A stretch of 64,000 nt of DNA, taken from assembly GCA_018969295.1 (NCBI GenBank), contig JAGWYN010000004.1, forward strand, positions 62,001 through 126,000, in the 5' to 3' direction. This stretch comes from Chloroflexota bacterium (GTDB taxonomy: Bacteria; Chloroflexota; Anaerolineae; Caldilineales; Caldilineaceae). Made by a program: the position numbers and the translations under genes. The notes below the pieces were generated by a model. It was given only the letters and a program-made list of their open reading frames with translations, was not told the DNA's origin and ran no database searches. Shown in pieces: positions 1-8,900 of this stretch. Every line of letters begins with the position of its first letter. Position 1 is the stretch's first letter.

Positions 1-289
1 GGACGACGCCGCAATGCACCTGCAACACCGCGCTTTGGCTCCCCTCTGCCTGAAGAATCTCTGCCTGAACGATCTGCCCTGCAAAGGCATAGAGTGCCGG
101 GCCGAACCGTACAAACCGACTGGGCAGCGGGTCAGGCTGCACGCTGAACCAAGACTCCGCTGCCAGGTCAGGCAGCAAAAGACCTGCGTCCAGAATCACG
201 CTGAGCGGTTCCCCTTGACGAATCCCTGGATACCCCATCTGTGCGTACTGGTCGGCGGTCAGTTCAAATTCGATCTCAGGCAATGCCAT
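1..289 (-). CDS. Hypothetical protein, N-terminal part only (runs off the left edge)
   Basis: An open frame starts at ATG 289 on the minus strand and stays open to base 1, giving about 96 residues that begin MALPEIEFELTADQYAQMG. An AGGAAG ribosome-binding site lies about five bases before the start. It follows the carboxyltransferase gene by 39 bases on the same strand, so the two are probably co-transcribed. I do not recognise the family. The visible part is acidic and soluble, with no signal peptide or membrane segment. A role linked to the carboxylase is only suggested by position. Confidence 0.6.
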   Translation of the reverse strand, partial: MALPEIEFELTADQYAQMGYPGIRQGEPLSVILDAGLLLPDLAAESWFSVQPDPLPSRFVRFGPALYAFAGQIVQAEILQAEGSQSAVLQVHCGVV

Positions 290-328
290 AGGACTTCCTG
301 CCATTTTTGCAGCTGGGTGCATCCTGTC

Positions 329-1885
329 TCACAGCGGGATGTTGCCATGTTTTTTGGGCGGCAGGCTGTCGCGTTTGTTGCGCAACATTTCCAGCGCGTT
401 GATCAGATGGGGGCGCGTTTCACGGGGCTCGATCACATTGTCGATAAAGCCAGCAGCCGCTGCCACATAGGGGTTGGCGAACCGCTGACGATATTCTTGG
501 ACAAGCTCGGCTTTGCGGGCACTCGCGTCTTCGGCATCTTGGATCTCGCGACGAAAAATTACGTTGACAGCGCCTTCTGGCCCCATCACGGCAATTTCGG
601 CGCTGGGCCAGGCCAGCACCAGATCGGCGCCAATGTGCCGCGGGTTCATGACACAGTAGGCGCCACCGTAGGCTTTGCGCACAATCACGGTCAGCTTGGG
701 CACGGTCGCTTCACAAAAGGCATACAGCAGCTTGGCCCCCTGGCGAATGATGCCACCGTGCTCTTGGTTGAGCCCTGGCATGAAGCCAGGCACATCTTCG
801 AAGACAACCAGGGGCACATTGAAGGCATCACAGAAACGCACGAACCGGGCGCTTTTCTGGCTGGCCTCGACATCCAACACCCCTGCCAGCACAGTCGGCT
901 GTTGGGCGACGATCCCGACCGGACGCCCTCCCAGGCGGGCAAAACCGACCAGAATGTTGCGCGCCCAATGTTCGTGGACCTCGAGCAGCTGCCCATCGTC
1001 GACGACATGGCGGATGACCTCCTTCATGTCGTAGGGCTTGTTGGGGTTGTCGGGGATGATCGTGTCGAGTTCGGGCGCCTGGCGCAGCGGGTCGTCGGTC
1101 GCAGGCTGCAGCGGCGGGTCCTGCAAGTTGTTGTTGGGCAGATAGCCGACCAGATGCTGGGCCAGAAAGAGGGCATCCTCTTCATTTTCGGCCGCAAAAT
1201 GGGCGACCCCCGATTTGCTGGCGTGGACCGAGGCCCCCCCCAGCTCTTCGAAGGTGACATCCTCATGGGTGACCGCCTTGATCACGTCGGGCCCGGTCAC
1301 GAACATGTGGCTGGTCTCTTTGACCATGATCACAAAATCGGTGATGGCCGGGCTGTAGACAGCACCTCCAGCGCAAGGCCCCAGAATCACACTGATCTGG
1401 GGGATGACCCCGGAGGAACGCACGTTGCGATAAAAAATTTCGGCGTAGCCTGCCAGGCTGTGCACCCCCTCCTGGATGCGGGCCCCCCCAGAGTCGTTGA
1501 GCCCGATCAGCGGAGCACCATTTTTCATCGCCATATCCATGATCTTGCAGATCTTGTCGGCGTGCGCTCGGCTGACACTGCCCCCAAAGACCGTAAAATC
1601 CTGCGAATAGACATAAACCAGACGTCCTTGGATCGTACCGTAGCCGGTCACGACGCCGTCACCCGGGATTTTTTGTTCGCCCAGCCCAAACTCGCTGGAG
1701 TTGTGGGTGACAAAGACGTCGACCTCGCGGAAGGTGCCCTTGTCAAGCAGAAGCTGCAGACGCTCGCGCGCGGTCATGCGCCCGCGCGCATGCTGGCGGG
1801 CGACCTTGTCTGCCCCACCGCCGAGATGGGCAGCCGCTTTTCGTTCGCGTAACTCTTGAATTCTTGGATCGGACACTTCGTTCAC
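329..1885 (-). CDS. pccB: Acyl-CoA carboxylase carboxyltransferase (beta) subunit, propionyl-CoA carboxylase type
   Basis: This 518-residue protein should move the carboxyl group from carboxybiotin to an acyl-CoA, usually propionyl- or acetyl-CoA, in the cytoplasm. The size matches the 510-530 residue PccB/AccD5 family. Visible hallmarks are an N-terminal RERLQLLLD helix, DSGGARIQEGV and GPCAGGAVYSPA in the first crotonase-like half, RKAYGGAYCVM in the second half, and the typical C-terminus KKHGNIPL. I chose the GTG at 1885 because AGGGA lies five bases upstream and the longer frame would overlap the upstream membrane gene. The biotin carboxylase and carrier genes are not in the window. A methylmalonyl-CoA decarboxylase alpha subunit is the main alternative. 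birA is transcribed divergently nearby. Confidence 0.9.
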   Translation of the reverse strand: MNEVSDPRIQELRERKAAAHLGGGADKVARQHARGRMTARERLQLLLDKGTFREVDVFVTHNSSEFGLGEQKIPGDGVVTGYGTIQGRLVYVYSQDFTVFGGSVSRAHADKICKIMDMAMKNGAPLIGLNDSGGARIQEGVHSLAGYAEIFYRNVRSSGVIPQISVILGPCAGGAVYSPAITDFVIMVKETSHMFVTGPDVIKAVTHEDVTFEELGGASVHASKSGVAHFAAENEEDALFLAQHLVGYLPNNNLQDPPLQPATDDPLRQAPELDTIIPDNPNKPYDMKEVIRHVVDDGQLLEVHEHWARNILVGFARLGGRPVGIVAQQPTVLAGVLDVEASQKSARFVRFCDAFNVPLVVFEDVPGFMPGLNQEHGGIIRQGAKLLYAFCEATVPKLTVIVRKAYGGAYCVMNPRHIGADLVLAWPSAEIAVMGPEGAVNVIFRREIQDAEDASARKAELVQEYRQRFANPYVAAAAGFIDNVIEPRETRPHLINALEMLRNKRDSLPPKKHGNIPL

Positions 1886-1911
1886 TCGTTCCCTGCCTTC
1901 AGATACAGACG

Positions 1912-2271
1912 TTATCCCCCAAAGAAAACGATCAACGTGGCCACCAGCGCGCCGCTCAACGTGCAAAGGCTCAGAAAAGCCAGCGACACGACGATCAGCC
2001 CGCAGCTCATCGCAATGTTGGCCGCCGCCGCCCGGGTCCCTGCCAGTGCACTCAGGCTGGCCCCGACAATGCCCAGTGCCAGGCTGGCACACAACACGGC
2101 AACAAAAACACTGGCAGCCAGTTCCCAGCCCAACACCGTGTAGGTCAGGTAGAGACCGATAACGCCGCCTGCAATCCCAGCTGCTGCACTGATCAGAATT
2201 ACCGGCAGCGAAGGGCCTGCATCGTCCAATCCTTCCTCTATCTCATCGGATGGGGAGGCCTTGTCTACCAT
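1912..2271 (-). CDS. Small multi-pass membrane protein
   Basis: The 119-residue protein has an acidic N-terminus of about 22 residues, then three to four hydrophobic segments rich in Ala, Gly and Val that fill the rest of the chain. A GGAG motif lies just before ATG 2271. It ends 26 bases before the carboxyltransferase start, so the two are probably one operon. It is not an OadG-type gamma subunit, which has a single N-terminal helix. I cannot assign a family; a membrane partner of a carboxylase/decarboxylase would be speculation. Confidence 0.7.
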   Translation of the reverse strand: MVDKASPSDEIEEGLDDAGPSLPVILISAAAGIAGGVIGLYLTYTVLGWELAASVFVAVLCASLALGIVGASLSALAGTRAAAANIAMSCGLIVVSLAFLSLCTLSGALVATLIVFFGG

Positions 2272-2336
2272 GGCTCCATTTTACATGAGAGCTGGGATGC
2301 AGACAAAGCAACTTGAATGGCAAAGATCACCACGGT

Positions 2337-2365
2337 TTGACGCTGTGCCGTTCGTCATGTAATCT
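2337..2365 (+). promoter_or_regulatory. Possible sigma-70 promoter for birA
   Basis: TTGACG and TAATCT are separated by 17 bases, about 85 bases before the birA start and inside the divergent intergenic region. The -35 box is good and the -10 box weak (three of six consensus bases), so this is a tentative call. Confidence 0.3.
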
Positions 2366-2448
2366 GTTCCTCATGATCCCTGTCGCAGGTAAACCCAAGT
2401 GAACTGCTCGACCGAAGATAGACAAGCAGAAGGCTGGCAGAGAAGTTT

Positions 2449-3297
2449 ATGAGCACTGCATTTTCGTCTGACCCCATGTTTGATCTGAAACGGGCGACCG
2501 CCGCACTACAAGGTGCAGCCATCGGCCATACACTGGTCTACCAGACCAGGGTCTCCAGCACGATGGTGGTCGCCCAACAGCTGGCTGAAGACCCTGCGGT
2601 TCGTTCGGGGACGGTGGTGCTGGCAGAAGAGCAGCAAGCAGGGCTGGGCCGTCTGCAACGACGGTGGGAAGCGCCTCCTGGCCAGGCGCTGCTGGCCAGT
2701 TTGATCTTGAAGCCGGGGCAGCTGCCTGAAAACCCTGAACAGCTGCCCATGATCGCCGGCGTGGCCGCTGCGCGGGCGATCGCCGCGCTGGTGCCGGGGC
2801 TCACCGACGATCTAGGGCTGAAGTGGCCCAACGACCTCATGCTCGGCGAAGATCTGGCCCATGCCCGCAAATGTGGCGGCGTCTTGATCGAGACCGTCTA
2901 TGTGAACGGACAGATCAAATACGCCATCGTCGGGTTCGGAATCAATGTCAACCAAGAGCAGGCTGATCTGCCCAGCGTGCCCCCACAGCTCCCACAGCCA
3001 ACCAGCCTGCGTCTCGCTGCCGGGCGGCAGCTCGACCGCACCGACCTGCTGGTGGCACTCTGCCGGGCCTGGGACGAGCTGAGCAGACTGGCCGAGCCGG
3101 CCCACGATCTCTATCATGAATGGCGCAGCCTGCTGCTGACCCTCGGACAGCCGGTAAGCGTGCTCTTGCACCAGAGCGACCGCACGCTGCAGGGAGTCGC
3201 TCTGGATGTCACGATGGACGGGGCGCTGGTGCTGGTCGATGAGGCCGGCCATTTGCATCAGTTGGATGCAGGGGATGTAACGACGCGCCTGCCATGA
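2449..3297 (+). CDS. birA: Biotin--[acetyl-CoA-carboxylase] ligase, without DNA-binding domain
   Basis: The 282-residue enzyme should form biotinyl-5'-AMP and attach biotin to the carrier lysine of biotin-dependent carboxylases. The order of motifs is that of the BPL/LplA family: STMVVAQQLA (substrate end), the adenylate-binding loop GLGRLQRRW, KWPNDLM, and KCGGVLIE with the conserved lysine. The loop departs from the usual GRGRxGRxW: Leu replaces the first Arg and Gln the later Gly. There is no N-terminal winged helix, so it is a ligase only (class I). It sits divergently from the carboxyltransferase gene. Its stop overlaps the ATG of the next gene (ATGA), implying translational coupling. 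Confidence 0.92.
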   Translation: MSTAFSSDPMFDLKRATAALQGAAIGHTLVYQTRVSSTMVVAQQLAEDPAVRSGTVVLAEEQQAGLGRLQRRWEAPPGQALLASLILKPGQLPENPEQLPMIAGVAAARAIAALVPGLTDDLGLKWPNDLMLGEDLAHARKCGGVLIETVYVNGQIKYAIVGFGINVNQEQADLPSVPPQLPQPTSLRLAAGRQLDRTDLLVALCRAWDELSRLAEPAHDLYHEWRSLLLTLGQPVSVLLHQSDRTLQGVALDVTMDGALVLVDEAGHLHQLDAGDVTTRLP

Positions 3298-5492
3298 ATC
3301 GCTTCTTTGTCCGGCTGGCTGCTGGCACGGCAGCAGCTTTCCTGCTGGCAGCGCTCCTGTGGCTGGCAGGTGGGCTGCTCGACGCTGGCGGTGCACCCGT
3401 CGCAGCACAGCCAGCCTCGCTGATCCTGGTCAAAGCCCTGGCCTATGCCGACGGCGACCCCACCCAGCTCTGCCAGAAAGCCGTGGCCAACAACGCGACC
3501 ACCCTGGTTGTAGGGGCAGGTGCCCCCTACTATATCTGTTATGCTATCACCAACCACAGCAACGAACCCGTGGTGCTGCAAACGCTGTTCGACGACCAGG
3601 AGACGACTGTGGTGGGCTGGCAGCCAGGGCAGACACTCTCCCCCGGGATGACCCTGCTGCCCACCACAACCAACGGCCTGATCCGCTCCGCCACTGCCAC
3701 CCAGACCACCGTCAGCGTGGCGCGCTGGACGGTCGAAGAGGGCGGCATGCTCCGCCGGGTCGAATCGCCCCCCACCACTCTCCAGATTGTCGCTGCCCAG
3801 ATCAGCGTGGTGCTGACAGTCGGCGGTACAGAAGGGCTGTGCAGTCAGACGACAACCGCCAATCTGAACTATGTGCTGTCGGGAGAGTACCCGCTGGCCT
3901 ACTTCTGTCTCCAGATCACCAACCAGGGGCCTGTCACGTTGACCCAGCATCTGGTCAACATCCCTGCGCTGCGGATCGTCGACCAGCCCTTGACTGTGAC
4001 GATCGGTCCGCAGGGTTCGACCACGGTCCAATCTGTCAACACCGGCCTGGCCCCCTGGAGCGGACAGCTGCGCCAGCGGGTCGATGTCGCCAGCTTCACC
4101 GCGCGTGCGACAGTGCTCTCCACAGCCACAAACGGTCTGCAGGCTGCCAATGAAGGGAGCGCCACCGTAACCGGCCTCCAGCCAGTTCTATACATCCGGC
4201 GCAACATCGCCGACCGCCCCGACCGCTGCGACAACGACCGCACCGAGCAGCGGGGCACCGGCTACTCGGGCTATTACTGTGTGATCATCGAAAACAGGAG
4301 CGCAGCAGGATTGGTCCCACTCTCTCAGCACGAGCTTTCAGAGAGTGCGACCGGACGCAGTGTCACCCTCCGCGACGCGACCATCGTCGGCGGCGAACGT
4401 CTGGTCATCACCAACCAGTATCTGGCCAGCCGGGGCCTGCCCACCATCCTGGGCCCGGTGACCTACCCCTCCGGAGGCACATTCCAGACCAGCAGCCGAG
4501 TGGTCTCCAGCCACCCGGAGCGGGGGTTTCGTGTCGAAAACAATGCTCAGGACCGCAACAGCTTCACCGTGCTGAAGATCGTGACCCCCCAACCCCCTAC
4601 CCCCACCACAACCAGCACCCCGCAGCCGACCTGGACCCCTGTACCCACCTGGACCCCCATTCCAGTGCCGCCGACCTGGACCCCTGTACCGACCTGGACC
4701 CTGATGCCGACGCCCACCCCGTCGCCAACTTTTTTTGTCGTCACAACGCCGGGTGGGTTTCCAAACAGCGCTTCCTCGCAGACAGGACCCGGCGGAGCTG
4801 TCGGCGGAACCCCCAATCCTTTTCAGTCGCCCCTGGGGCTGCCTGTGTTGGATGCCCAGACCGCTACAGCAGCCGCACTCTATGGCCAGCCTTACTACGA
4901 TCCGCCAGCCCAGACCGCCACCGCTGCGATCTTCTACGGCCAGCCCCCGGTCGACGTCCCGGCCCAGACCGCCACCGCTGCGATCTTCTACGGCCAGCCC
5001 CCGGTCGACGTCCCGGCCCAGACCGCCACCGCTGCGATTTTCTACGGCCAGCCCCCGGTCGACGTCCCAGCCCAGACCGCCACACCGATCCCAGAGGGGG
5101 CACCCCCGCAGAGTGTCACACCGACCGTTGCAGTGGCGACCCCACAGACTGTCGAGCCAGCCGCCGGTGTGGTGCCTGTGCCTACGGAAACGCCGACCGC
5201 AGCGGTCCAGCGACCGCTCACCTCCCTCGCGCCGGCGCCAGTGGATGGCCTGGCAATCTTTCGGTCGATTGCAGGGGGTGCTGTGGCAGCGCTGGCAGTG
5301 CTGGCAGTGCTGGCTGGGGCTGTATTGTTCCTGATGCTGACGGGAATGCTGGCGGGTTTCAGTATTTTCCGGGCTGACCGCACCTCTTACCATCTGACCG
5401 AGCAGGCTGACGGGCACTCCTCGCTGTTGCAGGCAAGTGGCCGGCCAGTTTCTTCTGAAGAGGAGAGCGAATGGCCCTCTTCGTTGCCATGA
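3294..5492 (+). CDS. Large secreted or membrane-anchored protein with Thr/Pro linker and 18-residue repeats
   Basis: This 732-residue protein begins with a signal-like hydrophobic stretch (about residues 7-28). The next 420 residues are beta-rich and look like repeated Ig/DUF11-type domains, with phrases such as NHSNEPVV and NQGPVTLTQ and paired cysteines. A linker of Thr, Pro and Trp (PTWTPVPTWTP) follows, then four 18-residue repeats with core QTATAAIFYGQPPVDVPA. A strongly hydrophobic segment lies at about 655-685 and the cytoplasmic tail is short and polar. It probably sits on the outer face of the membrane, anchored near its C-terminus. The function is unknown; the genes on either side are birA and a glycosyltransferase, which do not define a role. 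Confidence 0.8.
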   Translation: MNRFFVRLAAGTAAAFLLAALLWLAGGLLDAGGAPVAAQPASLILVKALAYADGDPTQLCQKAVANNATTLVVGAGAPYYICYAITNHSNEPVVLQTLFDDQETTVVGWQPGQTLSPGMTLLPTTTNGLIRSATATQTTVSVARWTVEEGGMLRRVESPPTTLQIVAAQISVVLTVGGTEGLCSQTTTANLNYVLSGEYPLAYFCLQITNQGPVTLTQHLVNIPALRIVDQPLTVTIGPQGSTTVQSVNTGLAPWSGQLRQRVDVASFTARATVLSTATNGLQAANEGSATVTGLQPVLYIRRNIADRPDRCDNDRTEQRGTGYSGYYCVIIENRSAAGLVPLSQHELSESATGRSVTLRDATIVGGERLVITNQYLASRGLPTILGPVTYPSGGTFQTSSRVVSSHPERGFRVENNAQDRNSFTVLKIVTPQPPTPTTTSTPQPTWTPVPTWTPIPVPPTWTPVPTWTLMPTPTPSPTFFVVTTPGGFPNSASSQTGPGGAVGGTPNPFQSPLGLPVLDAQTATAAALYGQPYYDPPAQTATAAIFYGQPPVDVPAQTATAAIFYGQPPVDVPAQTATAAIFYGQPPVDVPAQTATPIPEGAPPQSVTPTVAVATPQTVEPAAGVVPVPTETPTAAVQRPLTSLAPAPVDGLAIFRSIAGGAVAALAVLAVLAGAVLFLMLTGMLAGFSIFRADRTSYHLTEQADGHSSLLQASGRPVSSEEESEWPSSLP
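4857..5072 (+). repeat. Four tandem 54-bp in-frame coding repeats
   Basis: Units start at 4857, 4911, 4965 and 5019. The last three are almost identical at the DNA level and the first is diverged. Each encodes 18 residues of the form QTATAAxxYGQPxxDxPA. A partial fifth copy begins at 5073. The near identity suggests recent expansion or homogenisation. Confidence 0.9.
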
Positions 5493-7051
5493 AACGCGGC
5501 CACTCGCGTTTTTTGTTGTTGGCGGCGGTTTTGCTGGCTTTTTTTTGGCGGACAGCCCGCCTTGATTTTCAGAGTCTCTGGCGGGACGAGGTCGACGCGA
5601 TCTATTTTGCTGTACGTCCATTGGCAGAGACATTGGCGATGTTTGTACAGGCAGCGCAGAATGGGCCTCTCTATTTTTTGGGGCTGCGTCCTTGGTTTGC
5701 CGTGGCCGGCACCAGCGAGTTTGCCCTGCGTCTGCCTTCGGCAGGTGCAGGGCTTCTGAGTGTTCTGCTGCTCTGGCAGCTCGGCCGCCAACTGCTGCCG
5801 CCAGTCTCCTCAACGGTGCAGCGGGGTTCCCCAGCCTGGGGCAGCGTCGCCGGGGTAGCTGCGCTGCTGTTTGTGCTCAACCCCTACCAGCTCTGGTATG
5901 CGCAGGAAGGCAAAATGTATGCCACGGTCACGCTCCTGGCGTTGGGTGCGCACTGGCTGTGGCTGCGTGGCATCCAACAGGGGGGCTGGCGGACCTGGCT
6001 GGGATACTGGGCCGTCGTCAGCCTGGCGCTGTACGTGCACCTGCTGATGGTATTGCTGATACCGCTCCATCTCGTCTGGTTTGTCATCGCCTGGCCGACA
6101 GCACGCCTTCGCTGGCGCGGCTATGGGCTGGCGCTGGCCGGGCTCACGCTCCCCTATGTCCCGATGGTCTGGTGGCACTGGGTGATGCTGACCTCCCCCG
6201 ACAAGCTCTCCGGTTTCAATTTTACGCCGCTGGCAACCATCCTGCGCGCGCTGGCGCTGAGCCATGTACGCGGGTTCATCACAGCAACCCCGCTGCTCTG
6301 GCTGGCGCCAATTTATTTTCTTTTGGGCGCCGGTATGCTGTTTGGCAGCACCGTTGTCGGCGATCGCCGCAGCGAGTTCACGGCACCGATCTCGCCGCGG
6401 CGACGCATGGCGCTGCTGCTCACCTGGCTGCTGCTGCCGGTGGCGCTGATCTATCTGATCAGCCTGCGTCAGCCGGTCTTTACCGAACGCTACATTCTCT
6501 GGATCGGCCCGGCGATGCTGCTTTGCATCGCTGCGGGGGTGCAGGTGCTGGCCGCCCACAGCGGGCGGCTGGCGCTTCCAGTGGTTGCGGCGCTGCTGAT
6601 CTACGTGGTGGGGCTTTGGGGCTGGCTGGGCTGGCAGCAGAAGACGCAGGTGATCAAGTACGACCTGCGCGGGGCCATGCAGGCTGTCTATCAACAGCGG
6701 GCGCTGGACGAGCTCTTGATTTTGCAGATCCCGCATCAGGAGTGGGCCTACCGCTACTACACCAGCCAGTTCGAGCCTGACCCATTTGCGGGCAGCGACC
6801 TGCGGCTGGGCCGGTGGGGAGGGGGGCCCTACACCAACTGGGGCCACGCGGAGGAGGTAGCATGGCCCGAGGTACAACAGTACATGGGGTCGCTGACAGC
6901 TGGCGCCGACGAGATCTGGGTGCTGCTGAGCGAGGCCCCAATGTGGGACAGTCGGCAGTTGATGCAGCGGTGGCTGCAGGAATCTGGCGTGCTGATCGAG
7001 CAACAGAGCTTTGCCGGGGTATCTGTGCTGCGCTATCGGCTGAACCCCTGA
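5471..7051 (+). CDS. GT39-like (ArnT/PMT family) polytopic membrane glycosyltransferase
   Basis: The 526-residue protein has about ten to twelve hydrophobic segments. Near the N-terminus, in the first extracytoplasmic loop, it carries the acidic motif SLWRDEVDA typical of GT-C enzymes that use lipid-linked sugars. NGPLYFLGLRPW and ALRLPSAGAG follow, as in dolichyl-phosphate-mannose mannosyltransferase-like proteins. The C-terminal 130 residues are less hydrophobic. GAGGAG precedes ATG 5471, which overlaps the upstream gene by 22 bases, so I prefer it to the internal ATG at 5489. Acceptor and sugar donor cannot be told from the sequence. It is co-directional with and close to the patatin gene (nine-base gap). 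Confidence 0.8.
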   Translation: MALFVAMKRGHSRFLLLAAVLLAFFWRTARLDFQSLWRDEVDAIYFAVRPLAETLAMFVQAAQNGPLYFLGLRPWFAVAGTSEFALRLPSAGAGLLSVLLLWQLGRQLLPPVSSTVQRGSPAWGSVAGVAALLFVLNPYQLWYAQEGKMYATVTLLALGAHWLWLRGIQQGGWRTWLGYWAVVSLALYVHLLMVLLIPLHLVWFVIAWPTARLRWRGYGLALAGLTLPYVPMVWWHWVMLTSPDKLSGFNFTPLATILRALALSHVRGFITATPLLWLAPIYFLLGAGMLFGSTVVGDRRSEFTAPISPRRRMALLLTWLLLPVALIYLISLRQPVFTERYILWIGPAMLLCIAAGVQVLAAHSGRLALPVVAALLIYVVGLWGWLGWQQKTQVIKYDLRGAMQAVYQQRALDELLILQIPHQEWAYRYYTSQFEPDPFAGSDLRLGRWGGGPYTNWGHAEEVAWPEVQQYMGSLTAGADEIWVLLSEAPMWDSRQLMQRWLQESGVLIEQQSFAGVSVLRYRLNP

Positions 7052-7060
7052 GGAGGGAAC

Positions 7061-7945
7061 GTGGAGCCGCGGAAAGAGCTGCAGGTGCGCGGCCATCGGG
7101 TCTGGGACCAGGCCCCGCGGCCGCAGAAGGTGGGGCTGGTGTTGGGCGGCGGTGCGGCGCGCGGGATCGCCCACATTGGGGCCTTGCTGGTGCTGGAGGA
7201 GCACGGCATCTATCCGGATGTGATTGCCGGCACCAGCGTCGGCGCGCTCGTGGGGGGGTTGTATGCGGCCGGGCTCTCAGCGCTGCGGCTCCAGTCTTTG
7301 GTCTCGACGGTCTCCTGGTCTGACCTGGTCAGCCTCAAGGTGGCCCTGCCCAACCTGCGCGATTTTTCCAGGAGTCTGCCGGCAGGCCTGCTCGACATGG
7401 ACAAAATGATCCCGTGGATCGACGCGTTGGTCGGCGAGCGCGTCTCGATCGAGCAGCTCAATCTTCCTTTTGCAGCGGTGGGCACCGATTTGACAACTGG
7501 GGAGATGGTGGCGATGAATCGCGGGCTGTTGGCGCCGGCCATCCGGGCCAGCTGTGCGGTGCCGGGCATCTTCACCCCGTATCGGCGCAACGGCCGTCTG
7601 CTAGGCGACGGGGTGGTCGTCAACAACCTGCCGGTCAGCGTCGCCCGTGAGTTGGGGGCAGACTATGTCATCGCCGTCGATCTGATCCCCCCGGCCGATG
7701 CCAACCCAGCCCAGCGGGCGACCGAGCCGGTGAACCTGGCAGAGATTGCGATGACAGCACTTTTTTTGCTGGCGCGCGCCACCCAGGTCGAACAGCAGGA
7801 CGCCGACCTGGTGGTCGCCCCGGCTGTGGCCCATATCAACCTGGTCGACATTTATGCTGCCGACGAGCTGCTGGCGGCGGGGCGGGCTGCCATGCAGGCA
7901 GCGATTCCCCGTCTCCGGATCGATCTGTTTTTGGAAGGAGACTGA
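7061..7945 (+). CDS. Patatin-like phospholipase (RssA/NTE type)
   Basis: This 294-residue protein belongs to the patatin-like serine lipase family, which cleaves acyl esters of phospholipids with a Ser-Asp dyad. The oxyanion-hole motif LGGGAARG is at 28-35, the nucleophile elbow GTSVG at 57-61 (Ser59), and the catalytic Asp183 lies in LLGDGVVVNN. The length fits the short bacterial RssA-like group, with no cyclic-nucleotide or membrane domain. The start is GTG 7061, supported by AGGAGGG just upstream. The stop codon is followed at once by the ATG of the kinase gene, so the two are translationally coupled. Confidence 0.92.
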   Translation: MEPRKELQVRGHRVWDQAPRPQKVGLVLGGGAARGIAHIGALLVLEEHGIYPDVIAGTSVGALVGGLYAAGLSALRLQSLVSTVSWSDLVSLKVALPNLRDFSRSLPAGLLDMDKMIPWIDALVGERVSIEQLNLPFAAVGTDLTTGEMVAMNRGLLAPAIRASCAVPGIFTPYRRNGRLLGDGVVVNNLPVSVARELGADYVIAVDLIPPADANPAQRATEPVNLAEIAMTALFLLARATQVEQQDADLVVAPAVAHINLVDIYAADELLAAGRAAMQAAIPRLRIDLFLEGD

Positions 7946-8848
7946 ATGCAGAAGGTACAGCTGGACGCCATCGACGTCCTTTGTGTCGGATTTGCCTGCT
8001 ACGATCTGGTCTTTGCGGTCGACCGCCATCCTGGCCCGGACGAAAAGGTGAAGGCTGGCGCTTTTTTCAGCTGCGGCGGGGGCACTGCCGCCAATGCTGC
8101 GATCGCAGCAGCGCAGATGGGGGCCAAAACGGCGTTGGTCAGCTATCTGGGCAGCGATATCTACGGGGATCAGCATCTGGCCGAACTGCAGGCCGCCGGT
8201 GTGGAGAGCCAGCTGGTGGTGCGCGGGCCGGGGGCAACCCCGATCTCGGCCATTTTTGTCAAGCCGGACGGAAGCCGGTCGATTGTCAACCATCGCGAGG
8301 CTGTCAGGGAGCTGGCGCCCGACGCCGTGCCTTTTGGCGGGGTACGCCCGCGTGCAGTGCTCCTGGACGGCCACCAGGCGACGCTGGCACTCGCTGTGGT
8401 GACGTGGGCCCATGCGCAGGGAATTCCCACGGTGCTGGATGCCGACACGGTCAACCAGGGCAACCAGGAGCTTGTAGAGCGCTGCACGCTGGTCGCCGCC
8501 TCGGAGCGATTTGCGCTGGAGTTCACCGGTGCAGCGACGCCGGAGGCAGGGCTGACACAGCTGGCCAGGCTGGCGCCGGCGGTAGTGGTCACGCTCGGCG
8601 AGCGGGGGCTGATCTGGCAGCGTGGGGACGAACGCGGTGCCCTGCCCGCCTATACGGTCGACGCTGTCGACACGACCGGTGCCGGGGACACCTTTCACGG
8701 CGCGCTTGCTGCCGGTCTGGCCCAAGGTCTTGGCTGGGAAGAGCTGCTGCGCTTTGCCAGCGCTGCGGGTGCCCTCTGCTGCACCCGCCACGGGGCGCGG
8801 CTCGGCATTCCGACCCGCGCCGAGGTGCTGGCGCTGGCAGCCCTGTGA
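7946..8848 (+). CDS. PfkB-family carbohydrate kinase
   Basis: The 300-residue protein matches ribokinase-like sugar kinases. Near the N-terminus a GGGTAANAAIAAAQMGAKTALVS region corresponds to PfkB signature 1. At the C-terminus DTTGAGDTFHGALAAG is signature 2, with catalytic base Asp248. The reaction should be ATP-dependent phosphorylation of a sugar or sugar-like alcohol in the cytoplasm. The substrate is not determined; the later isomerase and dehydrogenase genes suggest a non-glucose sugar. The ATG abuts the stop of the patatin gene, with GGAAGG as ribosome-binding site. Confidence 0.92.
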   Translation: MQKVQLDAIDVLCVGFACYDLVFAVDRHPGPDEKVKAGAFFSCGGGTAANAAIAAAQMGAKTALVSYLGSDIYGDQHLAELQAAGVESQLVVRGPGATPISAIFVKPDGSRSIVNHREAVRELAPDAVPFGGVRPRAVLLDGHQATLALAVVTWAHAQGIPTVLDADTVNQGNQELVERCTLVAASERFALEFTGAATPEAGLTQLARLAPAVVVTLGERGLIWQRGDERGALPAYTVDAVDTTGAGDTFHGALAAGLAQGLGWEELLRFASAAGALCCTRHGARLGIPTRAEVLALAAL

Positions 8849-8900
8849 GTGGGCAGACCGGCTGGCTTGTGCGACAGAGCAAAAGAGTGTGGGGGAAAAG

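Noticed and set aside
14..1852. Long plus-strand open frame opposite the carboxyltransferase gene
   Set aside because: It has no family motifs and lies antisense to a clear PccB gene; GC-rich DNA produces such frames.
1912..2271. OadG-type gamma subunit of a sodium-pumping decarboxylase
   Set aside because: OadG has a single N-terminal helix and a soluble tail; this protein is hydrophobic nearly throughout.
4857..5072. CRISPR-like array
   Set aside because: The repeats are adjacent without spacers, are in frame and encode a protein repeat; no cas genes are present.
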